From positions 41,406,329 to 41,470,328 of the forward strand of contig OX578282.1 of NCBI GenBank assembly GCA_951217055.1: a stretch of DNA of 64,000 bases, given 5' to 3'. Positions within the stretch are counted from its first letter, which is position 1. Each line of letters opens with the position of its first letter. The notes under the pieces were generated by a model. The model did no database searches. It was not told the origin of the DNA and saw nothing but the letters and a program-made list of their open reading frames with translations. Shown in pieces: positions 33,357 to 45,433 of the stretch. The position numbers were made by a program, and so were the translations under genes. The stretch comes from Gerris lacustris. Taxonomy: Eukaryota; Arthropoda; Insecta; Hemiptera; Gerridae.

Positions 33357-35262
33357 TAATGATCTATACCTACACCTATGATTCCTTACTATTCTGTCAT
33401 TTTAAAAATGTACAGTTTACAGTTTAGTACCATTCTATTTATTTTAACATTTGAATTTTGTGGCTTTCATTTATATAAATGCTTACAGTTTATGGTTTGT
33501 TTTAATACTATTTTGACTATAGGAATTATCTCTTACAGTAATGAATTAATTTCATTTTATAAGTTCGCATATCTGCTTTTAAGAATGTTAGTACACATTT
33601 TACAGTTAAATATTATTCTATCCAAATTTAAATTGTACTATACAGATATGGATCTGAATAGTACAATTTCAATAGAATGACATTATTATACAGTTATATT
33701 ATTATAAATGTTAATAAAATAATATTCTCAAAAATTGTATTGGGTACATGGCATTCGAATATTCATACTCTGTGGTGATAATTACTATTCTATTTATTGT
33801 AGTATTATTATTCCGTTTGTAATTGACATATATCTTAGACATAAACAAATTGGGTTTGATGCCATTCTATCTATGCATAGACAGTTTACATATTATTGCC
33901 TATATGAATTTTCTTACATTTTAATATATGATTTAATGCCATTCTATCTACGAAAACGTCTGTTACATATATACGAATACATTCCCACGATATTTTGTCT
34001 GACATTCTTTCGGAATTAATATTTAGCTTTTTACTATTCCTTCATTGTATATATTTTTGACATATTTTAAATAGAATATATATTTTATAGAATGTTTTCC
34101 ACGAAATTTATTTTTATTCTACACTTATAGATTCACAGTAAGTAATTTTCTTTTCTCTGTCTATCCATATATTATGTCAAAAGTCGATTTCTTATTTGCA
34201 TTCCAACTCTTTAAATTTTAAAGTAATACCACTGAAAACATTATGATGCAAAATAATGTACCTATTGAGGTGTCGAATTTAACATCTATGAGAATCAATC
34301 ACATGAAATTTGATTGAAAGAATAAATGAAAATGGAAAATTAATTGTGAGTAAACATTATAACTTTAAAGAAACTTTAACATATACACTACGTATGTAAT
34401 AAAGTAAAACATATTTATGAATAAATAAAACTTAATAAATAATGCAATTAACGAACGTAATTAATAAAGTGGATAGGAAAAATAAATATATGTTGTTAAA
34501 TATAAAAATGTAAGTAAGCATATAACACGTATTTTATTATTTATAGTTGGTTTGTATGTATTATGTTTTCTTGAAATTATTTTAAAATTTTGTCCCAATA
34601 TAGATTACCAAAAATGAAAATTAAATAACAACAAAATTGGGTAGTATTAAGATTACCCAATTTAAATTCACCCGAACATAACAACAAAATATACATTTAT
34701 CTATCTACGTTTATCAAATTACGTTTAAGTGCTTAAATAATCAAATATAAATTATCGTCAGATAAGAGAATTTTTTTTTAATGCGAGCAATCCTCCCGTT
34801 TATTACATGTTAAATTAAATTTGGATTTAGAATTTTAATTATAACAAAAGGACACTTAAAAAGTATGAAAGATTGTAATCAACTCATTAAAATACCTTAA
34901 TAAGCTCGAGAAAAAAAGTACCCGAAGAAAGATATTTACAATATACTCTATTTTATGTATTAATTATTTTTATTAATATTATTATAATTGTTTATTTTTT
35001 TAAGTTTTTATTTTCACAACCTTTCTTGTAAAATTTGATTTTCCAACCAACAATTTTGGTTAATTTTTTATTTTAATTGGTATGTGATTATATTATTATG
35101 GCTTTGACTAAAATTTGAATAATTATCAAAAATTACTCTTAAAATCGATTAATGTTGAATTTTAAAATCGATATTTTAAATTAATTAAAGACAAACATAA
35201 ATTATAAATAGGTTTCTCTTTAATTCAAAGTTTTTTTGTTTTCTTCATTTTATTTTTATGAA

Positions 35263-35365
<103 letters not shown>

Positions 35366-36498
35366 ATATATATTTTTTTAATTGTATTTACTACAAGTCA
35401 AAATCGGTTTTAATTAATCTTTGGTGTCGAGAATAATTTTTTTTTTGATCTCTCACTCATAGTATTTTAGTTAAATGATTTTTTTTTCTTTAATATATTT
35501 TAAATTATTATCTCCTTTTTTAATTTTTTTAATTCGTATTATGAAATTGGAAGGGGGAAAAATATAAATGAATGATAATTTACAAAGAAAGTTCACAATA
35601 CGAATTTGTTAATTTGTCAATTTAATCGTCGAGTACAGTTCTCAACATAAATGATAAAATTATAATACCGTTAATATTTAGTATCAATGGAAAAATTAAT
35701 TTATATATCTATGACAAAAAAGTTTTTTTTCTTCATCAAAGCCTTTATTATTCTTTTAAAAAGTTTAAATACATTAACTTGCTACCTTGTAAGATTGATT
35801 CTAGCCTAGAAGGGATTAATGGAAAGAATCTTATCTTTTTTAATTGGTAGTTTAATAAAAAAAAGAAAATTAATTGTAATATCCAATAATTGCTTTATGT
35901 TATTGTATATAAATGGGTAACATTTTGATTTTTATGGATAATGCGATTCAATAGGTATAAATGAATTATGACTTATAACATCGATTCAAGCCAAATATGC
36001 TTTAGTGAACTATTTGTTAAATATTTGCATTAATTCGAGATCAACATTTATTATTGTAATACGTTTTTTTCTTTTTAAATTGATATTACTTTATTATATA
36101 TTTCGTATAAATAAATACTGTTACTGATTTAATATTAAAGAATACATTATTAGCTGTTATATGGATTATAATATGCTAAGGAAATACATTTCTATTTTTG
36201 GAATATATGATCATAAAAGTTTTTCATTTTTCCATTGATATTAATTGCTTATTATACTAAGCGCTATTAGGTTACTTTATATTCGAAAATTAGAATACTG
36301 TTCTTTTTAAAGTCTTATTATTTGCGTAAGAACTTTAACCAATATAAAAAAAGAGAACTTATAAAGAACCCTACCTGCAGGCATTCTTATGTAGTCTACG
36401 TAGTCCCTATGTAGTTTACATAAGAACGTCTGCTTACGGATTTGATATTTAGTTTGATCACAAGCGTTCTTATATTAGTCTATTATAAGATTATTATC

Positions 36499-36504
36499 TT
36501 TAAT
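36499..36504 (-). promoter_or_regulatory. Possible polyadenylation signal (ATTAAA variant)
   Basis: ATTAAA lies about 300 bases after the precursor stop codon on the minus strand. In DNA this AT-rich the hexamer is expected often by chance, and no canonical AATAAA was seen closer, so this is only a candidate. Confidence 0.2.
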
Positions 36505-36807
36505 TAATTATGGTTGAAGATTATAACCGTATTGGAAACTTCTCAAAATTAATATAAATTGATAGATAGAACTGTTGTCGACAACTAAGCCTGACTATAA
36601 CCCCATTTAAAGAATACAAATAAAAATGTAAAATAAACATAAATGTCGGTGGTAGAGAAGAAGAGAAGAGAGGTTAAAAGGTTAAAAGTATTAGATAAAA
36701 GATGTGAAATTAAAAGATGATATGAAATGGGGTTGATTTTCTGATTTTCCTCTATGATAGTAGTAGTGTGTTTAAATGATTGTTAGATTACTCGTTTAGT
36801 TGTTGAG

Positions 36808-37626
36808 CTAACTGATTGAATTGAATTGGGGGTATCTGTGTTTGTACTTGGTGGAAGGATGCTGGTTTTCAGGGATGACGTATTCGTCCATGTACTTGGA
36901 GGAAGAAGGTGTGAGGATGTCCGGGAAGGCGACTACGCCGCGTGATTGTCCCATGTCCTTGTCGCTCACGGCGTGGCTTTGAGCGGCGTGCTGTGACGAC
37001 GGGTAGAAGATTCTGCTTCGTTCGGCTTCTTCACTCAGTCTTTGCTCCTGTAATTCTCTTGCGCGCTCTCCTTTGATCAGTTCTTTCAAGTGCTGAAAAC
37101 TGCCTGTTTGGGCAGGAGGCGCCGACAAGTATGTCCCTCCTCCACCTCCTCCGACGAATCTGAATGACGTCTTTCTTCTCGGTGGTCCTTGGATCGGTCG
37201 CATAGAAGTGCCGAATAGTCTCGCTACTTCTTCGAACGCTCTTATTCTTTCGGGTGAGTCGGCCAGTGTCCTTAGAGTGTTGGCGCTATGAACGACACGA
37301 CCGTAAACGGGCGGCTTTCTATACCTTCCTCTGCCCGCACTTCTAGGTCGCGCGTATTCGTCCCAGACGTTATGCGCGAACGGGTCCCTGTAAGTCGGAA
37401 TCTCGTTTGTTATTTCCGCGGCTCTCGATTGCCTTTTCGAAAAACGCCACATTGCACGAAGTTCTTCGCAAGTGGGCTCGCTTTGTAATGAGTTGGCTCC
37501 TGAGTTGCTTTCGCCCGGCACGTATTCCGAACTCAACGTCCTGTAGTCTTTAGAGCGGGGTAACGCCGTCGAATAAAGGAACCATCCGAGACATACAACG
37601 AATATGTGTAACAGCCTTGCTTTCAT
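36808..37626 (-). CDS. Secreted neuropeptide/prohormone precursor (NVP-like candidate)
   Basis: An intact 272-residue frame. Residues 1-21 form a signal peptide: Lys/Arg near the start, a hydrophobic core of Leu, Ile, Phe and Val, and a likely cut after STA. The mature part has one cysteine (residue 53), a WRFSKRQ segment whose Lys64-Arg65 is a prohormone-convertase site releasing an N-terminal Gln, an EITNEIPTYRDPFAHNVW segment (71-88), a basic YRKPPVYGRVVH stretch (102-113), an RRK site (150-152), a six-glycine run (159-164) and a charged helix (about 177-205). The NEIPTYRDP stretch recalls the honeybee peptide NVPIYQEPRF of the NVP-like/prohormone-2 precursor; this family name is from memory and tentative. 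TTCTGTTTCAG directly before ATAATG is a splice acceptor, with a stop codon upstream in frame, so an intron in the 5' UTR is likely. G+C is far above the flanks. Expected location: the secretory pathway of neurosecretory cells. Confidence 0.85.
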   Translation of the reverse strand: MKARLLHIFVVCLGWFLYSTALPRSKDYRTLSSEYVPGESNSGANSLQSEPTCEELRAMWRFSKRQSRAAEITNEIPTYRDPFAHNVWDEYARPRSAGRGRYRKPPVYGRVVHSANTLRTLADSPERIRAFEEVARLFGTSMRPIQGPPRRKTSFRFVGGGGGGTYLSAPPAQTGSFQHLKELIKGERARELQEQRLSEEAERSRIFYPSSQHAAQSHAVSDKDMGQSRGVVAFPDILTPSSSKYMDEYVIPENQHPSTKYKHRYPQFNSIS

Positions 37627-37629
37627 TAT

Positions 37630-37645
37630 CTGAAACAGAATTTAA
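37630..37645 (-). promoter_or_regulatory. Splice acceptor before the precursor ATG
   Basis: The minus strand reads TTTAAATTCTGTTTCAG followed by ATAATG. A pyrimidine-rich tract ending in CAG three bases before the start codon is a typical insect 3' splice site, implying a non-coding first exon further upstream (higher coordinates). That first exon and the promoter could not be located. Confidence 0.6.
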
Positions 37646-38120
37646 ACATCCATTGATTAGATAATTTATCTGGAACTAAACTTACAATACTTTTAAGCAT
37701 CAAAATTACAATATTTATCATGTTCGGCTTATAAATTGTATCGTGTTTATAATTACGAAGACCTCGGCAATATCCTGGTAATAACCTAATAATCAGAGAT
37801 CTTGTGACGTCTAGTGAGATGATGGATTTAAATTACAATATAACAAACATACTGAAACAAAAAAAAGGAAATAATAACGAACATGCGTCAAAGCTACTAT
37901 ACTTTACATAAGTATATAAAATACATACTTGTAATATCAAGTACGCAAAAAATTTAATTTTTTCACCCAACCAGCTACTAACGCATTGTTAAATCAGACT
38001 ATCATAAACATGTGAGCGTCTAAGATGTATGACTACATGTGCTCTCACGTGAGTATGGCATATTTTTTTTTAGATAGAATACGTTTTTTACTCTAATCTT
38101 CAGCTACTTACTAGGACAAC
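37640..38120. other. Upstream flank of the precursor gene
   Basis: Presumed intron or 5' flank of the minus-strand gene. AT-rich with no open frame of note and no clear promoter element. Confidence 0.4.
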
Positions 38121-38121
38121 A

Positions 38122-38366
38122 ATTATTATTATTATTTTTATTTTTTTCGGGCTTTTACGCACGTGAAGACTCAGACCACTTAGCGGGGTGTAAACCTAGG
38201 CTTGCGAACTCGGTAAAACTGGTCGGTAAATAACTCTTTCCAGCAGCTTCCCAATGGCAATGCTGGGTGAACATTGAGTAGGGGGATCCGGGAATTGAAC
38301 CCAGGCACACAGCTCTCACCCATCCAGAGTCAACCGCTCTTTCATATGAACTACCCTGGTCGCGAT
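38122..38366 (-). mobile_element. tRNA-derived SINE
   Basis: On the minus strand the head reads CAGGGTAGTTCATATGAAAG with AGCGGTTGACTC, which lines up with the D-arm/A box of a tRNA (TAGCTCA..TGG.AGAGCGG). It is followed at the expected distance by the T-arm/B box GGGTTCAATTCCCGG (38289-38303). A non-tRNA body of about 130 bp follows, ending in CGTGCGTAAAAGCCCG and a short ATT/AAT repeat tail (38121-38140). Head, body and repeat tail in this order define a SINE. Not expected to encode protein. No clear target duplication was found. Confidence 0.75.
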
Positions 38367-39354
38367 TAATGGTATTCTGGAAATAAGATTTTCAAATTCT
38401 ACAGGCATCATTGCAAAACAAAAGCTTTACGGTTGTCTTGCGTCTTGTTTTATCAGCTAGAACGTGGTGTTATTATGTTTATAAACTTGAACGACACATT
38501 TTTTCAAAACTCAATTTATGTAAATGTCACCGAGAATCAAATTACAGAAACAAGTAAATAAAGGAGAAACATCTGTTTCTTATTTCTTTTTCTTTACTTC
38601 CCTTGGGATTCTGTATTCTCGCCAGCAACTCCGATTTATTCCACCGCCAGACTTTTTTTTCCCCCAGAATCTGTCGCCTTTCCTCTTGTTATTCAAATGA
38701 AATTTATTTGGAAATGCTATTCTACTATTTTTTTCGGGTTTAGGAAAATAGAATTAAATATAACTATTAATCTAATATCTGGTTTTTTGAATTGTATATT
38801 TTTGAAAATGTATTTTCACTGTTATTATTATTATTTTTATTTATTTATTTTTTATAACTTCTTAATAATAATCAATTATTGTTTAGAATGTAAATGTACT
38901 AACTAATTGAAAAAAGTTGTAAATCGAAATATATTTCCAAAGTGTGTCTTTGTTCCCTGAATGATATGGTATACTTATTATTTCAGAACCCCTTCATAAC
39001 GTTACCAGGACAATATTGGACCTTGTAAGGCTTTCTTTTCATCTTATTTTTGTATTTGTAACATATAATTTTCCGGAGGTGAGACATCTAGCTGGTTTTT
39101 GGAAGTCCTACCTGTTTGTATTGGCTTCAGCTCATTTTTGCTTCAGCAACAATTCGATTGCTATAATTTTATAAGAAAAAAACAGAACAAAAAAACGCAG
39201 AACATGGCGGCCACTTCGTAGCTCTAAATTCTTTTTTAGAGCGTGAGGTTGTCTTACTCTTCTTTATCAAATTAAAACCGTAATGTACTCGTTCTATAAT
39301 AAATTTATACATTTTTTAAATTCATAAGCTTATTGTAATGCCCTACGCCTCCTC

Positions 39355-39540
39355 AAAGGGTGGCCCGACACTGATCGTGATATAGCTTAGCTCCTTGATT
39401 GAGTAGTAGTGCTTGGTTGAAGCCACTTTACGGAGGATGGCGAGCGAATCGAGTAGAGGGCTCTCACCTATTAATCCCTCTGCTGTAAACCTAGGATTTC
39501 GTGTTCAATTTCCAGTCGTGAGGTACATTTTAACTTTTTT
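39355..39540 (+). repeat. Possible second SINE-like copy
   Basis: GGCGAGCGAATCGAGTAGAG and, about 50 bases on, CGTGTTCAATTTCC resemble a diverged tRNA A box and B box; the segment ends in a T-rich stretch. The body does not match the SINE at 38122-38366. A chance arrangement is possible. Confidence 0.35.
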
Positions 39541-39689
39541 TCTATAAAAGCTATAAAAGGATAGTTTCTTGCGATTTACTCTCATATGAATCTATTGTTT
39601 CTATGTTTGGTTTAAGACTGTTGTTGTTCGATATAGATTGTGGAGTATGTATAACATACAACGATGACGAAGGATTTGGCCTATGACCT

Positions 39690-40030
39690 AATGTATTGAC
39701 AAGGCTGTGTAAGTTGCCCGCACGTGTTGAATGAGTAAATCGAACACCAAGGTCTTGTTCTACAATCAGGTCTAGTTTACTATGTAAACAATCTCGGTTC
39801 ATTGCTTTGTCCCTGCAGTTCCGCTAGCATGCGTGCAAAGTGTAAACACATTCTAGTCTTGAATCAATTACATTCCACACTTGAAATAATCGAACGAGGA
39901 ACAGGCCAAAGAGCATTCGAATTCGACTCTTCCTTGCAGTTCCGCTAGCTTTCGTGTGAATAAATTCAAGTCCTAAATCAATTCCTTTCCACACTTGATA
40001 TAACCAAGCGCGAAATCTCAATTTTGTGTG
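39690..40030. repeat. 121-bp tandem repeat, two clear units
   Basis: TGCAGTTCCGCTAGC at 39814 recurs at 39935, and the shared portion continues through TCAAT...TTCCACACTTGA. A third, more diverged unit may precede it (39690-39810). Two weak minus-strand frames here are a by-product of this duplication. Confidence 0.7.
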
Positions 40031-40039
40031 ACCACAGGT

Positions 40040-40165
40040 GCAGAGATATTTTCATGAAATATCTCATTAACTAGTTGACTTATGTAAATGTTAGTAAAAC
40101 TTAACTGTGTAGTTTACTTATGTGAATGTTAGTAAAACTTAACTAGTTAACTTTTGTAAATATTA
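40040..40165. repeat. Tandem repeat, about 48-bp unit
   Basis: TTATGTAAATGTTAGTAAAA and TTATGTGAATGTTAGTAAAA each followed by CTTAACT..., then a partial third unit TTTTGTAAATATTAGTTT. Confidence 0.75.
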
Positions 40166-40199
40166 GTTTATTTTACCCTCTTTTATTAACTTGACTTGT

Positions 40200-40465
40200 C
40201 TCCAAATCTTGAAACCTAAATTTGACCCACTTACTGACTGTCTAGAAAGCTGATATTTGCATAGATTATGTATTCCCAGCAGCACTGCAATAATCAGTCA
40301 TTAGTTAATTTATTAATTAACTATTATTGAATGAATGAATTAATTAATTAATTTGTTTTCATATCTTGTAACCTAAATTTGATCCACTTTCCGACTACCT
40401 AGAAAGCAGAAAAAACACAGATTATGTATTCCTAATGACAATGCTATAATAAATCATTAGTTAAT
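40200..40465. repeat. Tandem repeat, about 157-bp unit, two copies
   Basis: Copy 1 starts CTTGAAACCTAAATTTGACC (40208) and copy 2 CTTGTAACCTAAATTTGATC (40365). Both continue through CTAGAAAGC, AGATTATGTATTCC and AATCATTAGTTAATT. A distant relative is near 48300-48400 (TTCCCGAATAGCTAGACG). Confidence 0.7.
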
Positions 40466-40582
40466 TAATAAAGTTGAAATAATTAAAGTAATAAAATCTA
40501 TAAAAGAGAGTCATTAAGCATAAAAAAAATTAATTTTTACTTTTGTTACTCCTCGTTGTGTTAATTTTTGAAATACATTTTT

Positions 40583-41766
40583 CTTAAGTAAAGAAGATCT
40601 AGTTTGTAGAGTAAAAGAGAATAACTTTGTCAAAATATTATAATAAAAATGATGATGTTATTTTAATAACGAAATTTGTGTTCTCGAATTCGCCTCAGGT
40701 TATGATTTTTCTGAACATGTACGCCAAATTTAATTGAAATCGGCCCTCTTGTTTAGGCTCCATGCACCTTCACTGACCACTGTCAGGCTTTTTTTTCGGC
40801 TACACGAGCCATTTTCGATCCTAATATTATATTTATTTATTGTAACATGACATACATAAGAATATATCAATAATTGAGAACGCTACGGAAAGAATCTAGT
40901 TATTACCTCTATCCTCCTACATTAAATTTCTATTTTCAAGTTGAAAAGTAGTGATTTTTGGTTCTTGTTTAGATTGTTATTCCCCTATGTTGTTTAGAGT
41001 ATAAATGTCTTTGAATAAATAACTATTAAGACAAAGGGATGTTTAGTCCAATGTACTTTGGGACAAAGGAATATCACACGTCTCTTTTTATAAGGGGAGT
41101 AACAATCTAAAGAAGAACATACCGTACATCTTCTTTAGATTGTTACTCCCCTCTGTTTTTTTTATAAGGGGAGTAACAATCTAAAGAAGTACCTGATTAT
41201 TAAGTTGTATAACTACTGGGTCTCATTGGAGGAACCGGTAGTTCGCCACGTCAATTTCCTATAATCAATAATACCCAGTCCTTGTAATTGTGATGGTCAG
41301 TTAAAAAAATAAACAGGAAAGGTATTAATATTGTAAGAGTTTTATCTGAGAAACAGCTAAAAGCAGTAGATGTATATTGTATATAGGTGTGTAGGTTTAC
41401 CATGAGTGGTAGACTACCGTGACTAGAGTAGTGCACTCCTATGTATCTACTTCTTTTAGCTGTATCTCAGATGAAACCCTGAAACTATTAATGCCTTTTC
41501 AGTTTATCCTCATAACTGACCATCACAATTACAAGGACTGCCCCGTGAGTTTAAAGAAATGGTTATTACAAATAGTCAGACAGTCGTCTGTGGAGCCTAA
41601 ACAAGAGGGCCGATTTCAATTAAATTTGGGGTACATGTTCAGAAATATCATAACCAGAGGTGAATTCGAGAACACAAATTTCGTTATTAAATAACAACTT
41701 CATTCTTATTCAAATATTTTGACAAAGTTATTCTCCTTTACTCTGCATACTAGATTTTCTTAACTA
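40583..41766. repeat. 1.2-kb fold-back element with nested inverted repeats
   Basis: The outer arms at 40583-40768 and 41588-41766 are inverted copies: TAGAGTAAAAGAGAATAAC, TTTGTGTTCTCGAATTCGCC and GGCCCTCTTGTTTAGGCTCC on the left all recur inverted on the right. Inside, 41276-41371 and 41445-41540 form a second inverted pair (CAGTCCTTGTAATTGTGATG on the left). Within the left part, GGGGAGTAACAATCTAAAG occurs inverted at 41093/41133 and again direct at 41166. The arms carry the AAATTTAATTGAAATCGG module. It is non-coding; the two small frames inside are shadows of the inverted pair. Confidence 0.75.
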
Positions 41767-41804
41767 AAAAAAAACAAAAAAAACAAAAAAAAAAAAACAT
41801 TTAC

Positions 41805-41935
41805 GAGCGTCACGAAGCAAAACGTCGGACATCAACCCCTTCGTGACGCGGATTTCAAGCTTCGGAAAACCAAGCTATTTATTATATTAAGATTTCTTAA
41901 TCTTCGTCCTAGAGTAGGACGAAATATAATCATAT
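41805..41935. repeat. Dispersed repeat matching 6160-6240
   Basis: CCCTTCGTGACGCGGATTTC, then GGAAAACCAAGCTATTTATT, matches 6190-6225. A small palindrome TCGTCCTAGAGTAGGACGA lies at 41906-41924. Confidence 0.5.
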
Positions 41936-42748
41936 TAAGATGAATAATTTGGATTAAATTATTTTAAGATACCCTAAGTTGACCCACATATCGAATAAAT
42001 ATTTATGATTAGTATTTTTCCTATATAAATATATTCTTTTATTTTATCTCTGAATAAGTATCATAAAATTGTAGTCGAAACCAACAACTTAAAATTAAAG
42101 ACCAACTTTGAAAAATTAATTATTTTTTTTTTTAAATTGTTACTTTTATTTCACTATGCAATTAGTGTATATTTTCTTTAATTGTTTTTATACTTGTTTT
42201 TTCTCAGAGCTATAATTCTCTCCTGTTTTATTGAGCGATAAAACTACTTGTTGCTTTGTTGACCTTTATCTCAGCAATTGCTATTATTGTTGAAACTCTT
42301 CTGAATTCGTTTTTATCACATAACATTCAAATTCTTGTGTTATTAGCAATGAAAAACTTATAAATACTGTAATTATATTGCTCTGTGATTTCGTGAAACC
42401 TAAATTTACTTTATGACATCTGTTGATTTCATTTCAAGTTGAGCTACTTGTTGCTTAGAAGTAGGTCGTTGGGTCTGCTTTCCTTGCTCCAAAGCAGACC
42501 TTATCTCTATATAACTACCCATGGGAGTATTATGATGATAAGACTATAACATAAAGATTCAATTATATTAGTTTTTCGTGGTTGACTCTCTATAAATCTC
42601 TGACGCGGATTTCACCTGAAAAACTCAGGTTGATACTAATTGTTTGGCTATTTTATTTAGTTTACGTCTAGTAACACTTCACTTAATTTGATGTAGCCAA
42701 GACAAATGGTGATTTCGTGGCAACGAAAATAGCACTACATCACTATAT

Positions 42749-42825
42749 ATAAAAGGAGATCAGCTGGAGCAAGTGCTTAGCTTTAAGTACCTTGGAGTTA
42801 TTATTAGTGAGGGTGACTTAGGTAC
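42749..42825 (+). pseudogene. LINE reverse-transcriptase scrap
   Basis: In frame from 42749: IKGDQLEQVLSFKYLGVIIS and an EG dipeptide follow. A V-x-x-F-K-Y-L-G-x-x-I/L-S block is the thumb-side motif of RTE/Jockey-type LINE reverse transcriptases. About 25 codons survive and the surroundings are non-coding. It may belong to the same LINE type as 20905-21136. Confidence 0.65.
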
Positions 42826-43065
42826 TTTCTTACTTAAGAACCCTCCTATATCCCTTTATTTTAATAGTTATTTAGACAAAGGAACAGTTACTGAGTAGTA
42901 TACATATATTCCTTAGTTTAACTTACTATTAAGACAAAGTGATATTTAGTCCAATGTACCTTGAGACAAAGGAATATCACAAATGAATGAGGAATATCAT
43001 AAATGTGATAATATCTCTTAATCTAATTAACTATTAAGACAAAGGAGTATTAAATATAGGCTAAG
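42826..43065. repeat. GACAAAGGAATATCACA family cluster
   Basis: TTTAGTCCAATGTACCTTGA followed by GACAAAGGAATATCACA and several ACTATTAAGACAAAG strings, some inverted (TTTAATAGTTATTTAGACAAAGG). Other copies are near 5330, 41030 and 54290. Confidence 0.55.
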
Positions 43066-43689
43066 AAAACTGTAGAACTCATTATCCTACAGTTTTCTGT
43101 AAAAGATTTAGTCTTACACGTGATAAGACTAGATTTTAAATAGCTTAAAACGATTATATATTTATATTTATATATTTATTTATTTTATGCATTATTTTGA
43201 TCTCTACAGTTCACGATAGTTTTTTCTAGGTATGGTAAAAAGTGAATTTACAAGTTTTCAAGTCTTGGAGAGATATATCTTCAGAGAGTTTAAAATGTGG
43301 TTTTCTCGGTAAAACTTATCATTATGAAGTTTTAATATCTCTAACTTACTACCTCTAAATTCTATTTTTACCACGATTAAATTTCAACTTAATCGGTCAA
43401 CTTTTACTCAAGTTATCCTTCTACATTCTATTAATAACTTCTTCACCCTCGTTATTTATTTACAAAGATAATTTAATTTATCTCCTAAGGTGACATACAT
43501 ATACGCGGAACAAATAAATTTTGATGGTGCTGACATGTCTAGTAGTTATTACATAAGAACTTTTCACTTAAGTTTGTACTCTTGCGTTTACCCTTCAATG
43601 GTGTGATTTAAGAAGTTAGTATTAAAATTAATAATTTCATTAACAATTTATCAGAGGAGATTACTCAAATTATAAAATATTATAGTATA

Positions 43690-44255
43690 AAATATATATT
43701 ACTTCAACACAAAACAATCTGCTTGTATCAGGTTGAACTTTTACATGCCTGTTTCAATTGTAATTTAGACTATGGGTATGACGTTTTATTAAAATCGTTA
43801 CGTTGGAACGTAAGATATCAGTAAAAACGTTGTTTTCTCTATTTTAAAGGTTTAGGCCCGCTTTAATAAATTTAGCGAAATTTAGCACTTCATAGCGGTG
43901 TCGGTGTTGGTTTCACTAAAAAAAAATATTTAATAAAGTTGTTTGTCTCATTGAATAGATGAAGTTAGAATTTTTCCCGTCCTAAAATTCCAATTTTACA
44001 TTTGAGGTTCACGTTTACGCGAGCGTTGCGCGCGAACGCTTAGGCGGATAACGTTGTCCAACAAACTCGTCCTGGGCATTGGTAAAATGAACATGTGTAC
44101 CAAATTTCAACTAAATCGGTCAACGTTTACTCAAGTTATCGACATCTGTAAAATTCGTGATGGTTGGTTTTGTACCGGTGTTTTTGTGACGGTCGTTTTT
44201 TCGGATTCACTCCCGGGCTCCAGACGCAGTAATGTGTCATAAGGAACTTCGTTCC
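43690..44255 (+). repeat. Dispersed repeat family C, copy
   Basis: Contains CATAGCGGTGTCGGTGTTGG, GTTTACGCGAGCGTTGCGCG, GATAACGTTGTCCAACAAAC, the CCAAATTTCAACTAAATCGG module and the terminal CGGATTCACTCCCGGGCTCC ending AAGGAACTTCGTTCC. It is orientated opposite to the copies at 23831 and 45434. Non-coding. Confidence 0.65.
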
Positions 44256-45433
44256 AAAAAAAAATAAATAAGAGGGAAGAGGACTGGTAGGTTTTATAAA
44301 GGTTAGCGTTAATGTGAGATTGTGTTAAGATAACACTAACATTGTCAAGATAAGATAGTTATAAATTAAATTTGACGCGCGTCAAAAACGCGTGGTTTGG
44401 ACAGTGCTTAAGCCTCTTTAATACACCATACTAATTTAATTGATCTCTTAATTTTTACTTATTTTCAATTCCTGATTCTCTCTTTTTTTCTTTACTAAGC
44501 TTACTATGCACTTCCTGTTTCAACCACTTGTTGCTTTATTGAATTAAATTTTCACTTAAGGTTATTTGTGTATTTTTCATTAAATCTTGTTCAGCGGTAC
44601 TTAATATAACAATAAGACTAATTTATCGTTGGAAAAAGAAGAGAGGGAAATAATACTGAGTTAAGTTATAACTCGTTCAAATATAACAATAGGATTTGAA
44701 ACGATTATGTTGTTATAACTTCTCTCATATATATTTTACATCTGTTTTTTAAGTCAGAACAACTTGTTGCCTACAATAATAACGTTCTATATCAAATATA
44801 TATATTATTTTCTTGTTTCGCTTTGGTAAAGTTAAACATTTCTTGTTTCTTGTTACATTTTGCTTTGGTTTCTCGATTTTCTCTTATGTTTTCCCCAGTC
44901 AATATCGTTATTTGAAGATGTAATAAGAGTTCCTACTTCTCTTTAGATTATAGAAAGGCTGAATGGAATGCAACAGGTCTTAAATCTTTCTTCTTTACTT
45001 AATGTTCTTGGAAAGAATTGAAATGGAATAGAACTCATTGACCTTTTTAATACCTTTTGTTCTTCGAACTCTTTCTCTCCTTCGACTCCTATGTTTATAT
45101 AATGGATTTTTGAAAGGTTTGATTTTTTTCTTCTTCTTTATAACCATTCCTTAATTCGGAGATGTAAAAACTTTTTTCTTTACGAAGGATTTTAATTCTT
45201 TACTTGTTCTCTTGAATAAGCGACCTTTGCCTGAAATGTTGACACAATAGAAATTCTAAAAGTCCATTTCATTTGTATTGTTAACAGTCAGTGATTGCGA
45301 ACTTGTAAGTTCATTTTCAGTGATAGAAAAAAGGTTTTACGTACTTTTGAATTTCAGCTTTTAAATTATTTTTGTTCCTAAATGGAAATGATTATGACTT
45401 TAAAATTGAGCAGTGTACTTTAGACCAAGATTA

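Noticed and set aside
33378..34019. Two adjacent 94-100-codon hydrophobic frames, reminiscent of a membrane protein
   Set aside because: They arise from loosely repeated ATTCTATTTA/TTACAGTTTA strings; hydrophobicity is a by-product of T-rich codons and nothing aligns with a receptor family I know.
37288..37488. Plus-strand 66-codon frame
   Set aside because: Antisense shadow of the precursor gene.
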